Position numbers and translations under genes: made by a program. Below are positions 22,996 through 31,704 of a DNA stretch of 34,112 bases, in pieces. Source of the DNA: Massilia sp. GTDB taxonomy: Bacteria; Pseudomonadota; Gammaproteobacteria; Burkholderiales; Burkholderiaceae_D. The stretch spans positions 1 through 34,112 of the forward strand of contig JAQGNM010000362.1 in NCBI GenBank assembly GCA_028291845.1. The letters are read 5' to 3'. Under the pieces are notes generated by a model. That model did not search any database. It was not told the DNA's origin and saw only the letters and a program-made list of their open reading frames with translations. Positions within the stretch are counted from its first letter, which is position 1. Every line of letters starts with the position of its first letter.

Positions 22996-24801
22996 TCACA
23001 CGTCGGTGCGCAGGCGAGCGAGGGTGTTTTTCAGGGCGTCGTTTTTTGGATCCTTGCTTTTCGCTTCGCGCCACAGCTTGCGGGCATCGGCTTGCTGGCC
23101 CTTTTGCCATAGCACCTCGCCGAGGTGGACGGCGATTTCAGGATCGTTGCGCAAGGCGTAAGCCTGGCGCAGCTGCTTTTCGGCCGCGCTCAGATTACCC
23201 ATACGAAATTGCACCCAGCCCATGCTGTCCATGATGAAGGGATCGTCCGGCGCCATTTTCAGGGCTTTGGAGATCAGCTCGAATGCTTCCGGCAGGCGCA
23301 CGTTGCGCTCGGCCAGCGAGTAGCCGAGGGCGTTGTAAGCATGGTGGTTGTCGGGCGCCTGCGCCATCACCTGGCGCAGGGCTGTTTCCATTTCCTCGAG
23401 GTGGCCGGTTTTTTCGGCCAGCATGGCAAAATCGTACAGCACGTCGGCATTGCTGGGGAACTTGGCCAGGCCCGCCTGCAGCAAGGCATACGCCTCTTGC
23501 GTGCGGCCGGCGTCGCGCAACACCTGGCCGTTGGCCAGCAATACCTGGGCCTGTTCGGCCTCGGTCGGCGCCGGCAACGCGGCCAGCAGCTTTTGTGCGC
23601 CCGCCAGATCGCCGCCCTTGCCCATCAACTGGGCCCGTTTCAGCTGAGCGCCAAACCAGCCGCGCTCGTCTTCGCCGATGTTGTCCAGCCAGGCCAGCGC
23701 GGCCTTGGTGTCGCCGCGGTCGTCGGCCAGTTGCGCCAGCAGGGTGTAGGCGCGCGCGGTGTCGGTCTCGCCATCGGCCTGCTTGCCGGCGCTCTCGGTA
23801 AACCGTTTGAGGTAGGTTTCGGCGTTGGCGCTGTCGTTCATCTGCAGCGACACGATGCCCAGCGCGTACAGGGCGGTCAGGTTATCTGGTTGCCCTTTGA
23901 GCAAGGTGCGCAACTGCTCGCGCGCGGGGACGAACTGGCGCGCGCTCACCAGCAAACGGGCGTACGCCATGCGCACTTCGCGGGCGTTCGGATAGGTTTT
24001 GAGAAAGCGCGCCAGCAGCGCCTGGGCGGCAGGCTCGTCGGCGCTGACCTGGGCCAGCATCAGCACGGCGATTTCGGCATCGGGCTTGAGCGCCAGCGCC
24101 GCCTGCGCCTCCTGCCGGGCACGCGCCTTGTCGCCGCGGCTGAAAGCGGCCTGGGCCAGCACGATGCGCCCTTCCACGCTGGCGCTGTACGGCGCCACCA
24201 GGCGTTCGAGCATGGCGTTGGCCACCGCCTTGTCCTTGGCGCGCGCCAGCAGCTGCTGGGTCTGGAACATCAGCAGGCCGCGCTCGGCGGGGCTGGCGTC
24301 GGCCAGACGGCTGCGAAAGATCGCTTCGGCCTCGCCGATATCGTCCGACAGCAGCACATAGCCCAGGTAATACTGTTTCGCTTCGTCCGATTGCGGGGCC
24401 AGCTCGCGCCACAGGCGGATTGCCGCCAGGGTCGGCTCGCCCTGCTGCGCCGCCAGCGCGATTTCAGTGGCGCGCTGGGCCAGCCGGGGATCGCGCGTCT
24501 GCTGCGCGGCGCCCATCATGACGATGTAGGGCTCTTGCCAGTTGCCGTTTTTTAAGTCGATTTCGGCGAGCATCAATTTGTACAGCAGCTCGCTGGTCAG
24601 GGCGACGTTGGGCAGCGGCATATCGTCCTGCGCCGCGGCGGGCGCCACGCTTTCCGGCGTGGTGCGCTCGACCGACCAGGCGGGGGTGTCGACCGGCGGC
24701 GGCGGCGACCCAGCGGCGCCGCCTGCTTGCGCCCGGGCCGCGGGCGTGGCGCACGCCGTCAACAGGGCAGCGAGAGTTACAATGACGAAAGCGTTTTTCA
24801 A
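22996..24801 (-). CDS. TPR-repeat lipoprotein upstream of lolB
   Basis: The 601-residue protein opens with MKNAFVIVTLAALLTACAT, a lipoprotein signal with lipobox LTAC (Cys17). A low-complexity Ala/Pro/Gly linker follows, then helical repeats throughout: a region around residues 70-330 with degenerate TPRs and clearer ones at the C-terminus (HAYNALGYSLAERNVRLPEAFELISKALKMAPDDPFIMDSMGWVQFRMGNLSAAEKQLRQAYALR). Such proteins are scaffolds for protein complexes, here probably at the inner face of the outer membrane. A TPR protein next to lolB is common in betaproteobacteria, and a role in envelope biogenesis is a guess from that context. It is divergent from mutM. Confidence 0.85.
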   Translation of the reverse strand: MKNAFVIVTLAALLTACATPAARAQAGGAAGSPPPPVDTPAWSVERTTPESVAPAAAQDDMPLPNVALTSELLYKLMLAEIDLKNGNWQEPYIVMMGAAQQTRDPRLAQRATEIALAAQQGEPTLAAIRLWRELAPQSDEAKQYYLGYVLLSDDIGEAEAIFRSRLADASPAERGLLMFQTQQLLARAKDKAVANAMLERLVAPYSASVEGRIVLAQAAFSRGDKARARQEAQAALALKPDAEIAVLMLAQVSADEPAAQALLARFLKTYPNAREVRMAYARLLVSARQFVPAREQLRTLLKGQPDNLTALYALGIVSLQMNDSANAETYLKRFTESAGKQADGETDTARAYTLLAQLADDRGDTKAALAWLDNIGEDERGWFGAQLKRAQLMGKGGDLAGAQKLLAALPAPTEAEQAQVLLANGQVLRDAGRTQEAYALLQAGLAKFPSNADVLYDFAMLAEKTGHLEEMETALRQVMAQAPDNHHAYNALGYSLAERNVRLPEAFELISKALKMAPDDPFIMDSMGWVQFRMGNLSAAEKQLRQAYALRNDPEIAVHLGEVLWQKGQQADARKLWREAKSKDPKNDALKNTLARLRTDV

Positions 24802-24861
24802 GGCAATTCCAAGATGACCCGATTGATCTCAGATTCTACGCGCAACCCAGCTGGCGCGTGC

Positions 24862-24900
24862 GGCATTGCCGCGCAACACGCAACGCGTGGCGGCAATGCC
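24862..24900 (+). promoter_or_regulatory. Hairpin enclosing the mutM start codon
   Basis: GGCATTGCCGC (24862-24872) is a perfect 11-bp inverted copy of GCGGCAATGCC (24890-24900), with a 17-base loop. The right arm contains the mutM ATG (24896-24898). No strong Shine-Dalgarno sequence is visible apart from GGCGG inside the same arm. Confidence 0.6.
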
Positions 24901-25729
24901 TGAACTGCCCGAGGTCGAAGTCACCCGGCGCGGCGTCGCCCCCCATCTGGAAGGGCGCCAGGTCAAACGGGTGCTGCTGCGCCGCGACGGCTTGCGCTGG
25001 CCGTTCCCCCCTGCCCTGTCCGACTTGCTGGCCGGCCGGCGCATCCTGTCGACGGGCCGGCGCGGCAAATACTTGTTGTTGCACTTTGAACACGGCACCC
25101 TGATCATCCATCTGGGCATGTCCGGCCATTTGCGCGTGCTCGATCCGGCCACCGAATGCAAAAAGCACGATCATTTCGACTTGATCGTGCAAGGCCCGGA
25201 CGGCGAACAAGCGCTGCGCCTGAACGATCCGCGCCGCTTCGGCGCGGTGCTGTGGCATGCCAACGACGACGGCGAACTGGACAGCCACGTGCTGCTGCGC
25301 GGCCTGGGCGTCGAGCCGCTGGAGGACGGTTTTACGGGCGAAACCCTGTTTCGCGCCAGCCGCGGCCGCACCTCTCCGATCAAGCAGTTTTTATTGGGCG
25401 GCGATATCGTCGTCGGGGTCGGCAATATCTATGCGTGCGAGAGCTTGTTTCGCGCCAAAATCAATCCAAAAACCGCCGCCGGACGCATCTCGCGTGGCCG
25501 TTATGACACCCTGGCGCTGGCCATCCGCGAGATTCTCGCCGAAGCCATTGTGCAAGGCGGCAGCACCTTGCGTGATTTTCTTGCGGTCAACGGACAATCT
25601 GGCTATTTCCAACAGACATATTTCGTCTATGATCGTGAAGGAGTGCCGTGCCGCAACTGTGGCACGCCGATCCGCCGGATCGTGCAGGGGCAGCGCTCGA
25701 CGTTTTATTGTGTGAACTGCCAGAAATAA
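24896..25729 (+). CDS. mutM: Formamidopyrimidine-DNA glycosylase
   Basis: The start is fixed at 24896 because the catalytic proline must be residue 2 ([14 protein letters not shown]); a TTG further upstream (24866) would bury it. The protein has 277 residues. MPELPEVE, the H2TH region with [32 protein letters not shown], and the C-terminal zinc finger [24 protein letters not shown] (Cys-X2-Cys...Cys-X2-Cys) are intact. It removes 8-oxoguanine and formamidopyrimidines from DNA and nicks the strand. It is followed after 16 bp by a dynamin-like GTPase and then mutY. Its start codon lies in a hairpin. Confidence 0.97.
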   Translation: MPELPEVEVTRRGVAPHLEGRQVKRVLLRRDGLRWPFPPALSDLLAGRRILSTGRRGKYLLLHFEHGTLIIHLGMSGHLRVLDPATECKKHDHFDLIVQGPDGEQALRLNDPRRFGAVLWHANDDGELDSHVLLRGLGVEPLEDGFTGETLFRASRGRTSPIKQFLLGGDIVVGVGNIYACESLFRAKINPKTAAGRISRGRYDTLALAIREILAEAIVQGGSTLRDFLAVNGQSGYFQQTYFVYDREGVPCRNCGTPIRRIVQGQRSTFYCVNCQK

Positions 25730-25745
25730 CTGGCGCGGGTGAGAC

Positions 25746-27674
25746 ATGGTGCAGGATTTTCAACAATACGGCGCATGGCGCCAGGGCGTGGTGGCGGCGC
25801 TGGAAAACTACCGGATGTGGGTCAATGCGGCCGAGCTGAGCGACGGCGCCACCGACCAGCGGATCGGCCGCGCCCTGGCGCGCCTGGCCGACGACAAGCT
25901 GTCGGTCGCCTTCGTCGCCGAATTCTCGCGCGGTAAATCGGAGCTGATCAACGCCCTGTTTTTCGCCGATTACGGCCAGCGCATCCTGCCGTCGGCGGCC
26001 GGCCGCACCACCATGTGCCCGACCGAACTGCTGTATGACCCGGCGCACCCGCCCAGCCTGCGCCTGCTGCCGATCGAAACGCGCGCCAACAACCTCTCGA
26101 CCAGCGACTACCGCGACGATGCTAGCGCCTGGACCGTGCTGCCGCTGTCGCTCGACGCCGGCGAGCAGATGACGGAAACCTTCAAGCAGGTCAGCCTGAC
26201 CAAGCTGGTCACCCCGGCGGAGGCGAAAAAATACGGCCTGTACGACGAGGACGATCCCGATGCGCTCAGCACGCTCGACGCGCACGGCATGGTCGAAGTG
26301 TCCCTGTGGCGCCACGCCATCATCAACTTTCCCCATCCCCTGCTCAAACAGGGCCTGGTGATTCTCGATACGCCGGGCCTGAACGCCATCGGCACCGAGC
26401 CGGAACTGACCCTCAACCTGATTCCGAACGCGCACGCGGTGCTGTTCATCCTGGCCGCCGAAACCGGCGTGACCAAGAGCGACATCGACGTCTGGCGCAC
26501 CCACATCGGGCCGGGGCGCGGGCGCATCGTGGTGCTCAACAAGATCGACGCCATGTGGGACGAACTGAAAAGCGACGCCGCCAACGACGCCGAGATCGCC
26601 CGCCAGCAAGCCAGCGTGGCCCATCTGCTGGCCTTGACCCCGCGTCAGGTGTATCCGGTGTCGGCGCAAAAGGCGCTGGTGGCGAAGATCAACGGCGACA
26701 TGCCGCTGCTGGAGAAAAGCCGCCTGGGAGAATTGGAAGCGGCGCTGTTCAACGAACTGATTCCGGCCAAGAAGGAGATCATCCGCGCCCAGCTCGACGA
26801 GGACATGGCGCAGTTGGCCAGCGCCCAGCAGGCGATGCTGGGCGCGCGCGGACGCGATATCGTCGAGCAGCTGCAGGAACTGCGCAGCCTGCGCGGCAAG
26901 AACCAGAGCGTGGTCGCGCACATGTTAAAGCGCGTGGAAATCGAAAAAAAGGAGTTCGACGCCAGCCTGGTCAAATTGCAGGGCACCCGCGCCGTGTTCG
27001 CGCGCTTGTCGACCGAGTTATTTACCACCATGGGCATGGACGTCGTGCAGGAAGAAGTCGACGCCGTGCGCGAAGCGATGCAGGCCAGCCGCTTCGCCAC
27101 CGGCATGCGCGGGCCCGTCAAATTCTTTTTCGAGCAAGCGCGCGCCAACCTCGACGCAGCCGCCGACAAGGTGCAGGAAATCGGCGCCATGATGGAATCG
27201 ATGTACAAGAAATTCTCGGCCGAGCATGGGCTGGCGCTGGCCTTGCCGATGCTGTTCTCGTTCGACAAATACCGCGCCGAGATCGACGCCATCGAGGCGG
27301 TCTACCAAAAGCAGTTCGGCACCACCACCTTGCTGCTGACCGGCCGCGCCGCCCTGATGGAGCGCTTTTTCGACTCGATCGCCTCGCGCGTGCGCAAGAC
27401 CTACCGGGCCGCCAACGCCGACGTCGAGGCCTGGCTGAAGGTGATCATGGCGCCGCTGGAAGCGCAGATCCGCCAGCACAAGGATCAACTCAAACATCGC
27501 CTCGCCTCGATCGGCCGCATCCACGACGCCACCGACAGCCTCGAACAAAAGATCGAAGCATTCGAGACCACCCAGGGCAATCTGCAGCAGGTCGAGGGGC
27601 AGTTGCGCCAGCTGGCCGCCAAGGTCGGCGCCGCCCTCGATGCGGCGCCCACCGTGCTGGATGCCGCCGCGTGA
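25746..27674 (+). CDS. Dynamin-family GTPase-like protein between mutM and mutY
   Basis: The 642-residue protein has a large GTPase domain: G1 AEFSRGKS (58-65) with Ala in place of the first Gly, switch I threonines in GRTTMCPTEL (86-95), G3 DTPG (208-211) and G4 NKID (265-268). After about residue 300 it is mainly helical, with coiled-coil-rich segments (for example 373-420 and the tail SLEQKIEAFETTQGNLQQVEGQLRQLAAK). A moderately hydrophobic stretch near 495-505 (HGLALALPMLFSF) might be a lipid-contact paddle, but no clear membrane segment is present. Bacterial dynamin-like proteins remodel or protect membranes. Here the gene is 16 bp after mutM and overlaps mutY by four bases, so it should be co-expressed with the 8-oxoguanine repair enzymes. 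Its function is not known to me. Confidence 0.85.
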   Translation: MVQDFQQYGAWRQGVVAALENYRMWVNAAELSDGATDQRIGRALARLADDKLSVAFVAEFSRGKSELINALFFADYGQRILPSAAGRTTMCPTELLYDPAHPPSLRLLPIETRANNLSTSDYRDDASAWTVLPLSLDAGEQMTETFKQVSLTKLVTPAEAKKYGLYDEDDPDALSTLDAHGMVEVSLWRHAIINFPHPLLKQGLVILDTPGLNAIGTEPELTLNLIPNAHAVLFILAAETGVTKSDIDVWRTHIGPGRGRIVVLNKIDAMWDELKSDAANDAEIARQQASVAHLLALTPRQVYPVSAQKALVAKINGDMPLLEKSRLGELEAALFNELIPAKKEIIRAQLDEDMAQLASAQQAMLGARGRDIVEQLQELRSLRGKNQSVVAHMLKRVEIEKKEFDASLVKLQGTRAVFARLSTELFTTMGMDVVQEEVDAVREAMQASRFATGMRGPVKFFFEQARANLDAAADKVQEIGAMMESMYKKFSAEHGLALALPMLFSFDKYRAEIDAIEAVYQKQFGTTTLLLTGRAALMERFFDSIASRVRKTYRAANADVEAWLKVIMAPLEAQIRQHKDQLKHRLASIGRIHDATDSLEQKIEAFETTQGNLQQVEGQLRQLAAKVGAALDAAPTVLDAAA

Positions 27675-28753
27675 ACGTTGTCGACGCGCTGGCCGATCCA
27701 GGCTTTTCAGCCGCCGTCATCGCCTGGCAGAGAGCCCACGGCCGCCACGCCCTGCCCTGGCAAAACACCCGCGACGCCTACCGCATCTGGCTGTCCGAGA
27801 TCATGCTGCAGCAAACCCAGGTGGCGGCGGTGCTGGGCTACTACGCGCGCTTTCTCGAGCGCTGTCCGACCGTGCAATCGCTGGCCGAAGCGTCGTCCGA
27901 GGAAGTGATGCAGCTGTGGAGCGGGCTCGGTTACTACACCCGCGCGAGAAACCTGCACGCCTGCGCGAAACGGGTGGTGGCCGAATACGGCGGCCAGTTT
28001 CCGATCGACCCCGCCCTGCTGGCCGACCTGCCCGGCATCGGCCGCTCGACGGCGGCGGCGATCAGCGCCTTTGCCTACGGCACCCGCGCGGCGATTTTGG
28101 ACGGTAACGTCAAGCGGGTGTTTGCCCGCGTGTTCGGCGTCGAACAGTACCCCGGCATCAAACCGGTGGAGGATGCCTTGTGGCGGCGCGCGGAGGCGCT
28201 GTTGCCCGAGTCTGGTATCGAACGTTATACCCAAGGCTTGATGGACCTGGGGGCGACACTGTGCACGCGCGCCAATCCGGCCTGCGAGCGTTGCCCTTTG
28301 CAGAACCGCTGCGTGGCCTACGCCACCGGGCGCACCGCCGAACTGCCGGTGCGCAAACCGTCCAAGGCGACGCCGGAAAAGCGCGCCGCCATGCTGGTGG
28401 TGCTCGACGCCGGCCAGGTGTTATTGGAACAGCGCGCCGACAGCGGCATCTGGGGCGGGCTGTTGTCGCTGCCGGAAGTGGACGGCCACGCCGCCGTCGA
28501 CGTCGCCCTGCCCGACCCTTTATTGTCGGCGCAACGCTTCGGCGCGGTCGACACCATCGATGCGCTGCTGCCGCTGACGCACGGTTTTACCCACTACAAG
28601 CTGCATATTCATCCGCGCCAGGTGCAGTTGTCTGCGCGTTCGGCGCCGGTAGCGGGTTTCGTGTGGTGGGACCTGGACAAGATCGGGGCGGCGCCGCTGC
28701 CGGCGCCGGTGAAGAAGTTGCTTTCGCAGTTAGCCAGCCCGTCGCTGTTTTAG
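27671..28753 (+). CDS. mutY: Adenine DNA glycosylase
   Basis: The start is the GTG at 27671, overlapping the GTPase stop as GTGA; no closer in-frame start keeps the family N-terminus. The protein has 360 residues. Motifs: LPWQNTRDAYRIWLSEIMLQQTQV (with the catalytic Glu), the helix-hairpin-helix LPGIGRSTAAAI, ILDGNVKRVFAR (catalytic Asp), the [4Fe-4S] cluster C-X6-C-X2-C-X5-C in CTRANPACERCPLQNRC, and the C-terminal NUDIX-like domain (LEQRADSGIWGGLLSLPE and THGFTHYKLHIHP). It removes A mispaired with 8-oxoguanine and completes the MutM/MutY system. The same frame stays open upstream inside the GTPase gene, but that part is a shadow. Confidence 0.97.
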   Translation: MNVVDALADPGFSAAVIAWQRAHGRHALPWQNTRDAYRIWLSEIMLQQTQVAAVLGYYARFLERCPTVQSLAEASSEEVMQLWSGLGYYTRARNLHACAKRVVAEYGGQFPIDPALLADLPGIGRSTAAAISAFAYGTRAAILDGNVKRVFARVFGVEQYPGIKPVEDALWRRAEALLPESGIERYTQGLMDLGATLCTRANPACERCPLQNRCVAYATGRTAELPVRKPSKATPEKRAAMLVVLDAGQVLLEQRADSGIWGGLLSLPEVDGHAAVDVALPDPLLSAQRFGAVDTIDALLPLTHGFTHYKLHIHPRQVQLSARSAPVAGFVWWDLDKIGAAPLPAPVKKLLSQLASPSLF

Positions 28754-28755
28754 CA

Positions 28756-28866
28756 GGGGGACTGGCACGCGCGCAGCGCGGTGCCTGTCCCATTTTGGCT
28801 TCGTGGAAAAGCAGGATGTGGCGCAGAGCGAAGAATGGGACAGGCACCCTCGGGTGCCTGTCCCCC
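28756..28866. repeat. Palindromic element, copy C (inward-facing arms)
   Basis: The left arm (28756-28793) runs GGGGGACTGGCAC to GGTGCCTGTCCCAT, with an inner GCGCGC-AGCGCG stretch. The right arm (28835-28866) contains a perfect 12-bp hairpin of its own, GGGACAGGCACC (28837-28848) with GGTGCCTGTCCC (28853-28864) around CTCG. The element fills the gap between convergent mutY and the dGTPase gene and is the same family as copies A and B. Confidence 0.88.
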
Positions 28867-28881
28867 TGCTGCCAGCGCCAA

Positions 28882-30018
28882 CTACAACTCGTCGATGGAA
28901 AAAATCCTGCGATGCTCGCGAATCGCATACCGGTCCGTCATCCCCGCGATGTAATCGGCGATCTTGCGAGCCTGTTTCGATACGTCGCCGTCAATCACCT
29001 GATAATCGGGCGGCAGCAGCACCGGGTCGCGCATGAAGGCGTCGAACAAATCGTTGACGATGCGGCTGGCTTTGACGCGCATGCGGTTGACCTGGTAATG
29101 GCGATACAGATTCGCGTGCAGAAAACGTTTCAAGGCCGTCGTCTCGGCCTTCATGCTGTCCGAAAAACGGATCAGCGGCGGCGCGGCGCGCACGTCGTCG
29201 ATGTTTCGCGGGGCGGCGTCGAGGATCAGGGCGGCGGAGGTGGCGACCACGTCCGCCGTCATCACCGTGATCATGCGCCTGGAGGTTTCGTACAGCGCGC
29301 GCCGGCCCGGCAGGCCGGGGTATTTCGCTTCCACTTCGCGATGAAAGCGGGCAAACAGATCGACTTCCATCATCTGCCCCATGGTGATCAGGCCCGAGCG
29401 CAGGCCGTCGTCGATGTCATGGTTGTTGTAGGCGATTTCATCGGCCAGGTTGGTCAATTGCGCTTCCAGGCTGGGCTGGGTACGATCGAGAAAGCGTTTG
29501 CCCAACTCTCCCAGCTGGCGGGCGTTGGCGTTCGAGCAGTGCTTTAAAATCCCTTCACGCGTTTCGAACATCAAATTCAAGCCGTCGAAGTCGCCGTAGT
29601 GCTCTTCGAGCGAGTCGACCACCCTTAAACTTTGCAGGTTGTGTTCGAAGCCGCCGTACTCGCGCATGCATTCGTTGAGCACGTCCTGGCCGACGTGGCC
29701 GAACGGCGTGTGGCCCAGGTCATGCGCCAGCGACACCGCTTCGACCAGGTCTTCGTTGATCTGCAGGCTGCGCGCCAGGGTACGGCCGATCTGCGCCACT
29801 TCGATCGAATGGGTCAGCCGGGTGCGGAACAAATCCCCCTCGTGGTTCAAAAAAACCTGGGTCTTGTATTCGAGGCGGCGAAAGGCGGTCGAGTGGATGA
29901 TGCGGTCGCGGTCGCGCTGGAACTCGCTGCGCGAGCCGGCGGCGGCTTCCGGAAAGACGCGGCCGCGCCCTTGCGACGAATGCGCCGCGTAGGGCGCCAG
30001 CTTGTCGTCGAAGTTCAT
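28882..30018 (-). CDS. Deoxyguanosinetriphosphate triphosphohydrolase-like protein (HD domain)
   Basis: The 378-residue protein has [34 protein letters not shown] (47-79), including metal-ligand His70, then the HD pair His99-Asp100 in [19 protein letters not shown] and later [17 protein letters not shown]. This is the dGTPase-like group of about 370-400 residues, shorter than E. coli Dgt and common in betaproteobacteria. It hydrolyses dNTPs to the nucleoside and triphosphate, and may favour dGTP or act more broadly. The start ATG overlaps the aroKB stop (ATGA), so the two are translationally coupled. Confidence 0.92.
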   Translation of the reverse strand: MNFDDKLAPYAAHSSQGRGRVFPEAAAGSRSEFQRDRDRIIHSTAFRRLEYKTQVFLNHEGDLFRTRLTHSIEVAQIGRTLARSLQINEDLVEAVSLAHDLGHTPFGHVGQDVLNECMREYGGFEHNLQSLRVVDSLEEHYGDFDGLNLMFETREGILKHCSNANARQLGELGKRFLDRTQPSLEAQLTNLADEIAYNNHDIDDGLRSGLITMGQMMEVDLFARFHREVEAKYPGLPGRRALYETSRRMITVMTADVVATSAALILDAAPRNIDDVRAAPPLIRFSDSMKAETTALKRFLHANLYRHYQVNRMRVKASRIVNDLFDAFMRDPVLLPPDYQVIDGDVSKQARKIADYIAGMTDRYAIREHRRIFSIDEL

Positions 30019-31679
30019 GGCGCGCTGCAGGCGGCGATGGTGGCCAGCAGCAGCTCGCGCGGGGCGCCGCCGATGCTGGGCGCACCGAGCGGCTTCAACA
30101 AGATGAACTTGATGTCGCCGCCCTCGTTTTTCTTGTCCACTTCCATCAGCTCGAGCCAGCGTTCGGGCGCCATGCGCGGCGCCACCGTCGGCAGGCCGGC
30201 GGCCTGCACCAGCGCGCGCACGCGTTCGAAGGCGGCGTCGTCGATATGGCCCAGGCGGCGCGACAGGTCGGCCGCCATCACCATGCCGCAGCCGACCGCC
30301 TCGCCGTGCAGCCAGGCGCCGTAGCCCATGCCCGCTTCGATGGCATGGCCGAAGGTGTGGCCGAAGTTGAGGATGGCGCGCAGGCCCCCTTCCCGTTCAT
30401 CCTGGCGCACCACCTCGGACTTGATTTCGCAGGAGCGCGCCACGGCGTACGCCAGCGCCGCGCGGTCGCCCGCCACCAGGGCGCCGATATTGGTTTCGAT
30501 CCAGCTGAAAAAGACGGCGTCGATGATGGCGCCGTGCTTGATCACTTCGGCCAGGCCGGCCGCCAGCTCGCGCTGCGGCAAGGTGGCCAGCGCGGCGGTA
30601 TCGGCCAGCACTGCGCGCGGCTGATAGAAGGCGCCGATCATGTTCTTGCCGAGCGGGTGATTGATGCCGGTCTTGCCGCCCACCGAGGAGTCGACCTGCG
30701 CCAGCAAGGTGGTCGGCAGCTGCACGAAGGGCACGCCGCGCATGTAGCTGGCGGCGGCGTAACCGGTCAGATCGCCGATGACACCGCCGCCCAGCGCCAC
30801 CAGGGTCACCTTGCGGTCGCATTTATGCTGCAACAAGGCGTCGAACACCTTCATCAGCGAGTCGTGCGTCTTGTACTGCTCGCCGTCGGGCAAAATAATT
30901 TCCAGCACGTCGCGGCCGGCATCGCGCAGGGCGCGCGTCACCCCTGCCAGGTACAGCGGGGCGACGGTGGTGTTGGAGACGATCGCGACCTGGCGGCCCC
31001 GAATGTGGCGGGTGAGCAACTCGGCGTCGGCCAGGACATTGGCGCCGATCACGATCGGGTAGCTGCGCTCGCCAAGATCGACGGTAAGAGTAAGTGGGGA
31101 CGATTGCTGGGTCATCGATTTGGTGGCCGCCAGAGCCTGCTCGCGCGCAGGCGCGCCGAGCAAGTCCAGCTGGTCCAGAATTATTTGAACCATCGATTGT
31201 ACGTTAGGGCGGCCGGTGTCGATCACCAGTTCGGCGATCTCGCGGTACAGCGGCTCGCGCTGGAGCAGCAATTCTTCGAGTTTGCGGCGTGGATCGGCGG
31301 TTTGCAGCAGCGGCCGGTTCTTGTCATGGGCGGTGCGCTGGAGGATGCTGTGGACGTTGGCGCGCAGGTAGACCACGGTGCCGCCGGCGGCCAGGCGGGC
31401 GCGATTTTCGGCCGAGAGGACGGCGCCGCCGCCGGTGGCGAGCACGATGCCGTCCTGGCCGCACAGGTCACGGATGACCTCGGCTTCGCGGCGACGAAAA
31501 CTTTCCTCGCCTTCGATCTCGAAAATCCACGGGATCGAGGCGCCCGTGCGGGCCTCGATCTCGTGGTCCGAGTCGACGAATCGCTTGCCAAGCTTGCGGG
31601 CAAGGATGCGGCCGATGGTGGTTTTCCCAGCGCCCATCAATCCGACCAGATAAATATTCTTGCTTGCTTGATGGGCCAC
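30015..31679 (-). CDS. aroKB: Bifunctional shikimate kinase / 3-dehydroquinate synthase (AroK-AroB fusion)
   Basis: One uninterrupted frame of 554 residues encodes both enzymes. Residues 1-175 are shikimate kinase: Walker [10 protein letters not shown] (about 13-21), [12 protein letters not shown], the [10 protein letters not shown] block and LATGGGAV. After a short linker, residues 188-554 are dehydroquinate synthase: [26 protein letters not shown] (NAD+ site), [19 protein letters not shown], with zinc ligands in [20 protein letters not shown] and LHGEAVG. These are steps 2 and 5 of the shikimate pathway. Met188 ([12 protein letters not shown]) looks like an old aroB start, but no ribosome binding site precedes it, so a true fusion is likely. 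In most proteobacteria aroK and aroB are separate adjacent genes. Confidence 0.95.
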   Translation of the reverse strand: MAHQASKNIYLVGLMGAGKTTIGRILARKLGKRFVDSDHEIEARTGASIPWIFEIEGEESFRRREAEVIRDLCGQDGIVLATGGGAVLSAENRARLAAGGTVVYLRANVHSILQRTAHDKNRPLLQTADPRRKLEELLLQREPLYREIAELVIDTGRPNVQSMVQIILDQLDLLGAPAREQALAATKSMTQQSSPLTLTVDLGERSYPIVIGANVLADAELLTRHIRGRQVAIVSNTTVAPLYLAGVTRALRDAGRDVLEIILPDGEQYKTHDSLMKVFDALLQHKCDRKVTLVALGGGVIGDLTGYAAASYMRGVPFVQLPTTLLAQVDSSVGGKTGINHPLGKNMIGAFYQPRAVLADTAALATLPQRELAAGLAEVIKHGAIIDAVFFSWIETNIGALVAGDRAALAYAVARSCEIKSEVVRQDEREGGLRAILNFGHTFGHAIEAGMGYGAWLHGEAVGCGMVMAADLSRRLGHIDDAAFERVRALVQAAGLPTVAPRMAPERWLELMEVDKKNEGGDIKFILLKPLGAPSIGGAPRELLLATIAACSAP

Positions 31680-31704
31680 GATGTCTACATGCTATCGGCC
31701 CCGC

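Noticed and set aside
26306-27670. N-terminal extension of mutY through the GTPase gene
   Set aside because: The frame is open by chance in high-GC sequence; the translation is Arg/Gly-rich shadow, and MutY starts normally at the GTG overlapping the GTPase stop.
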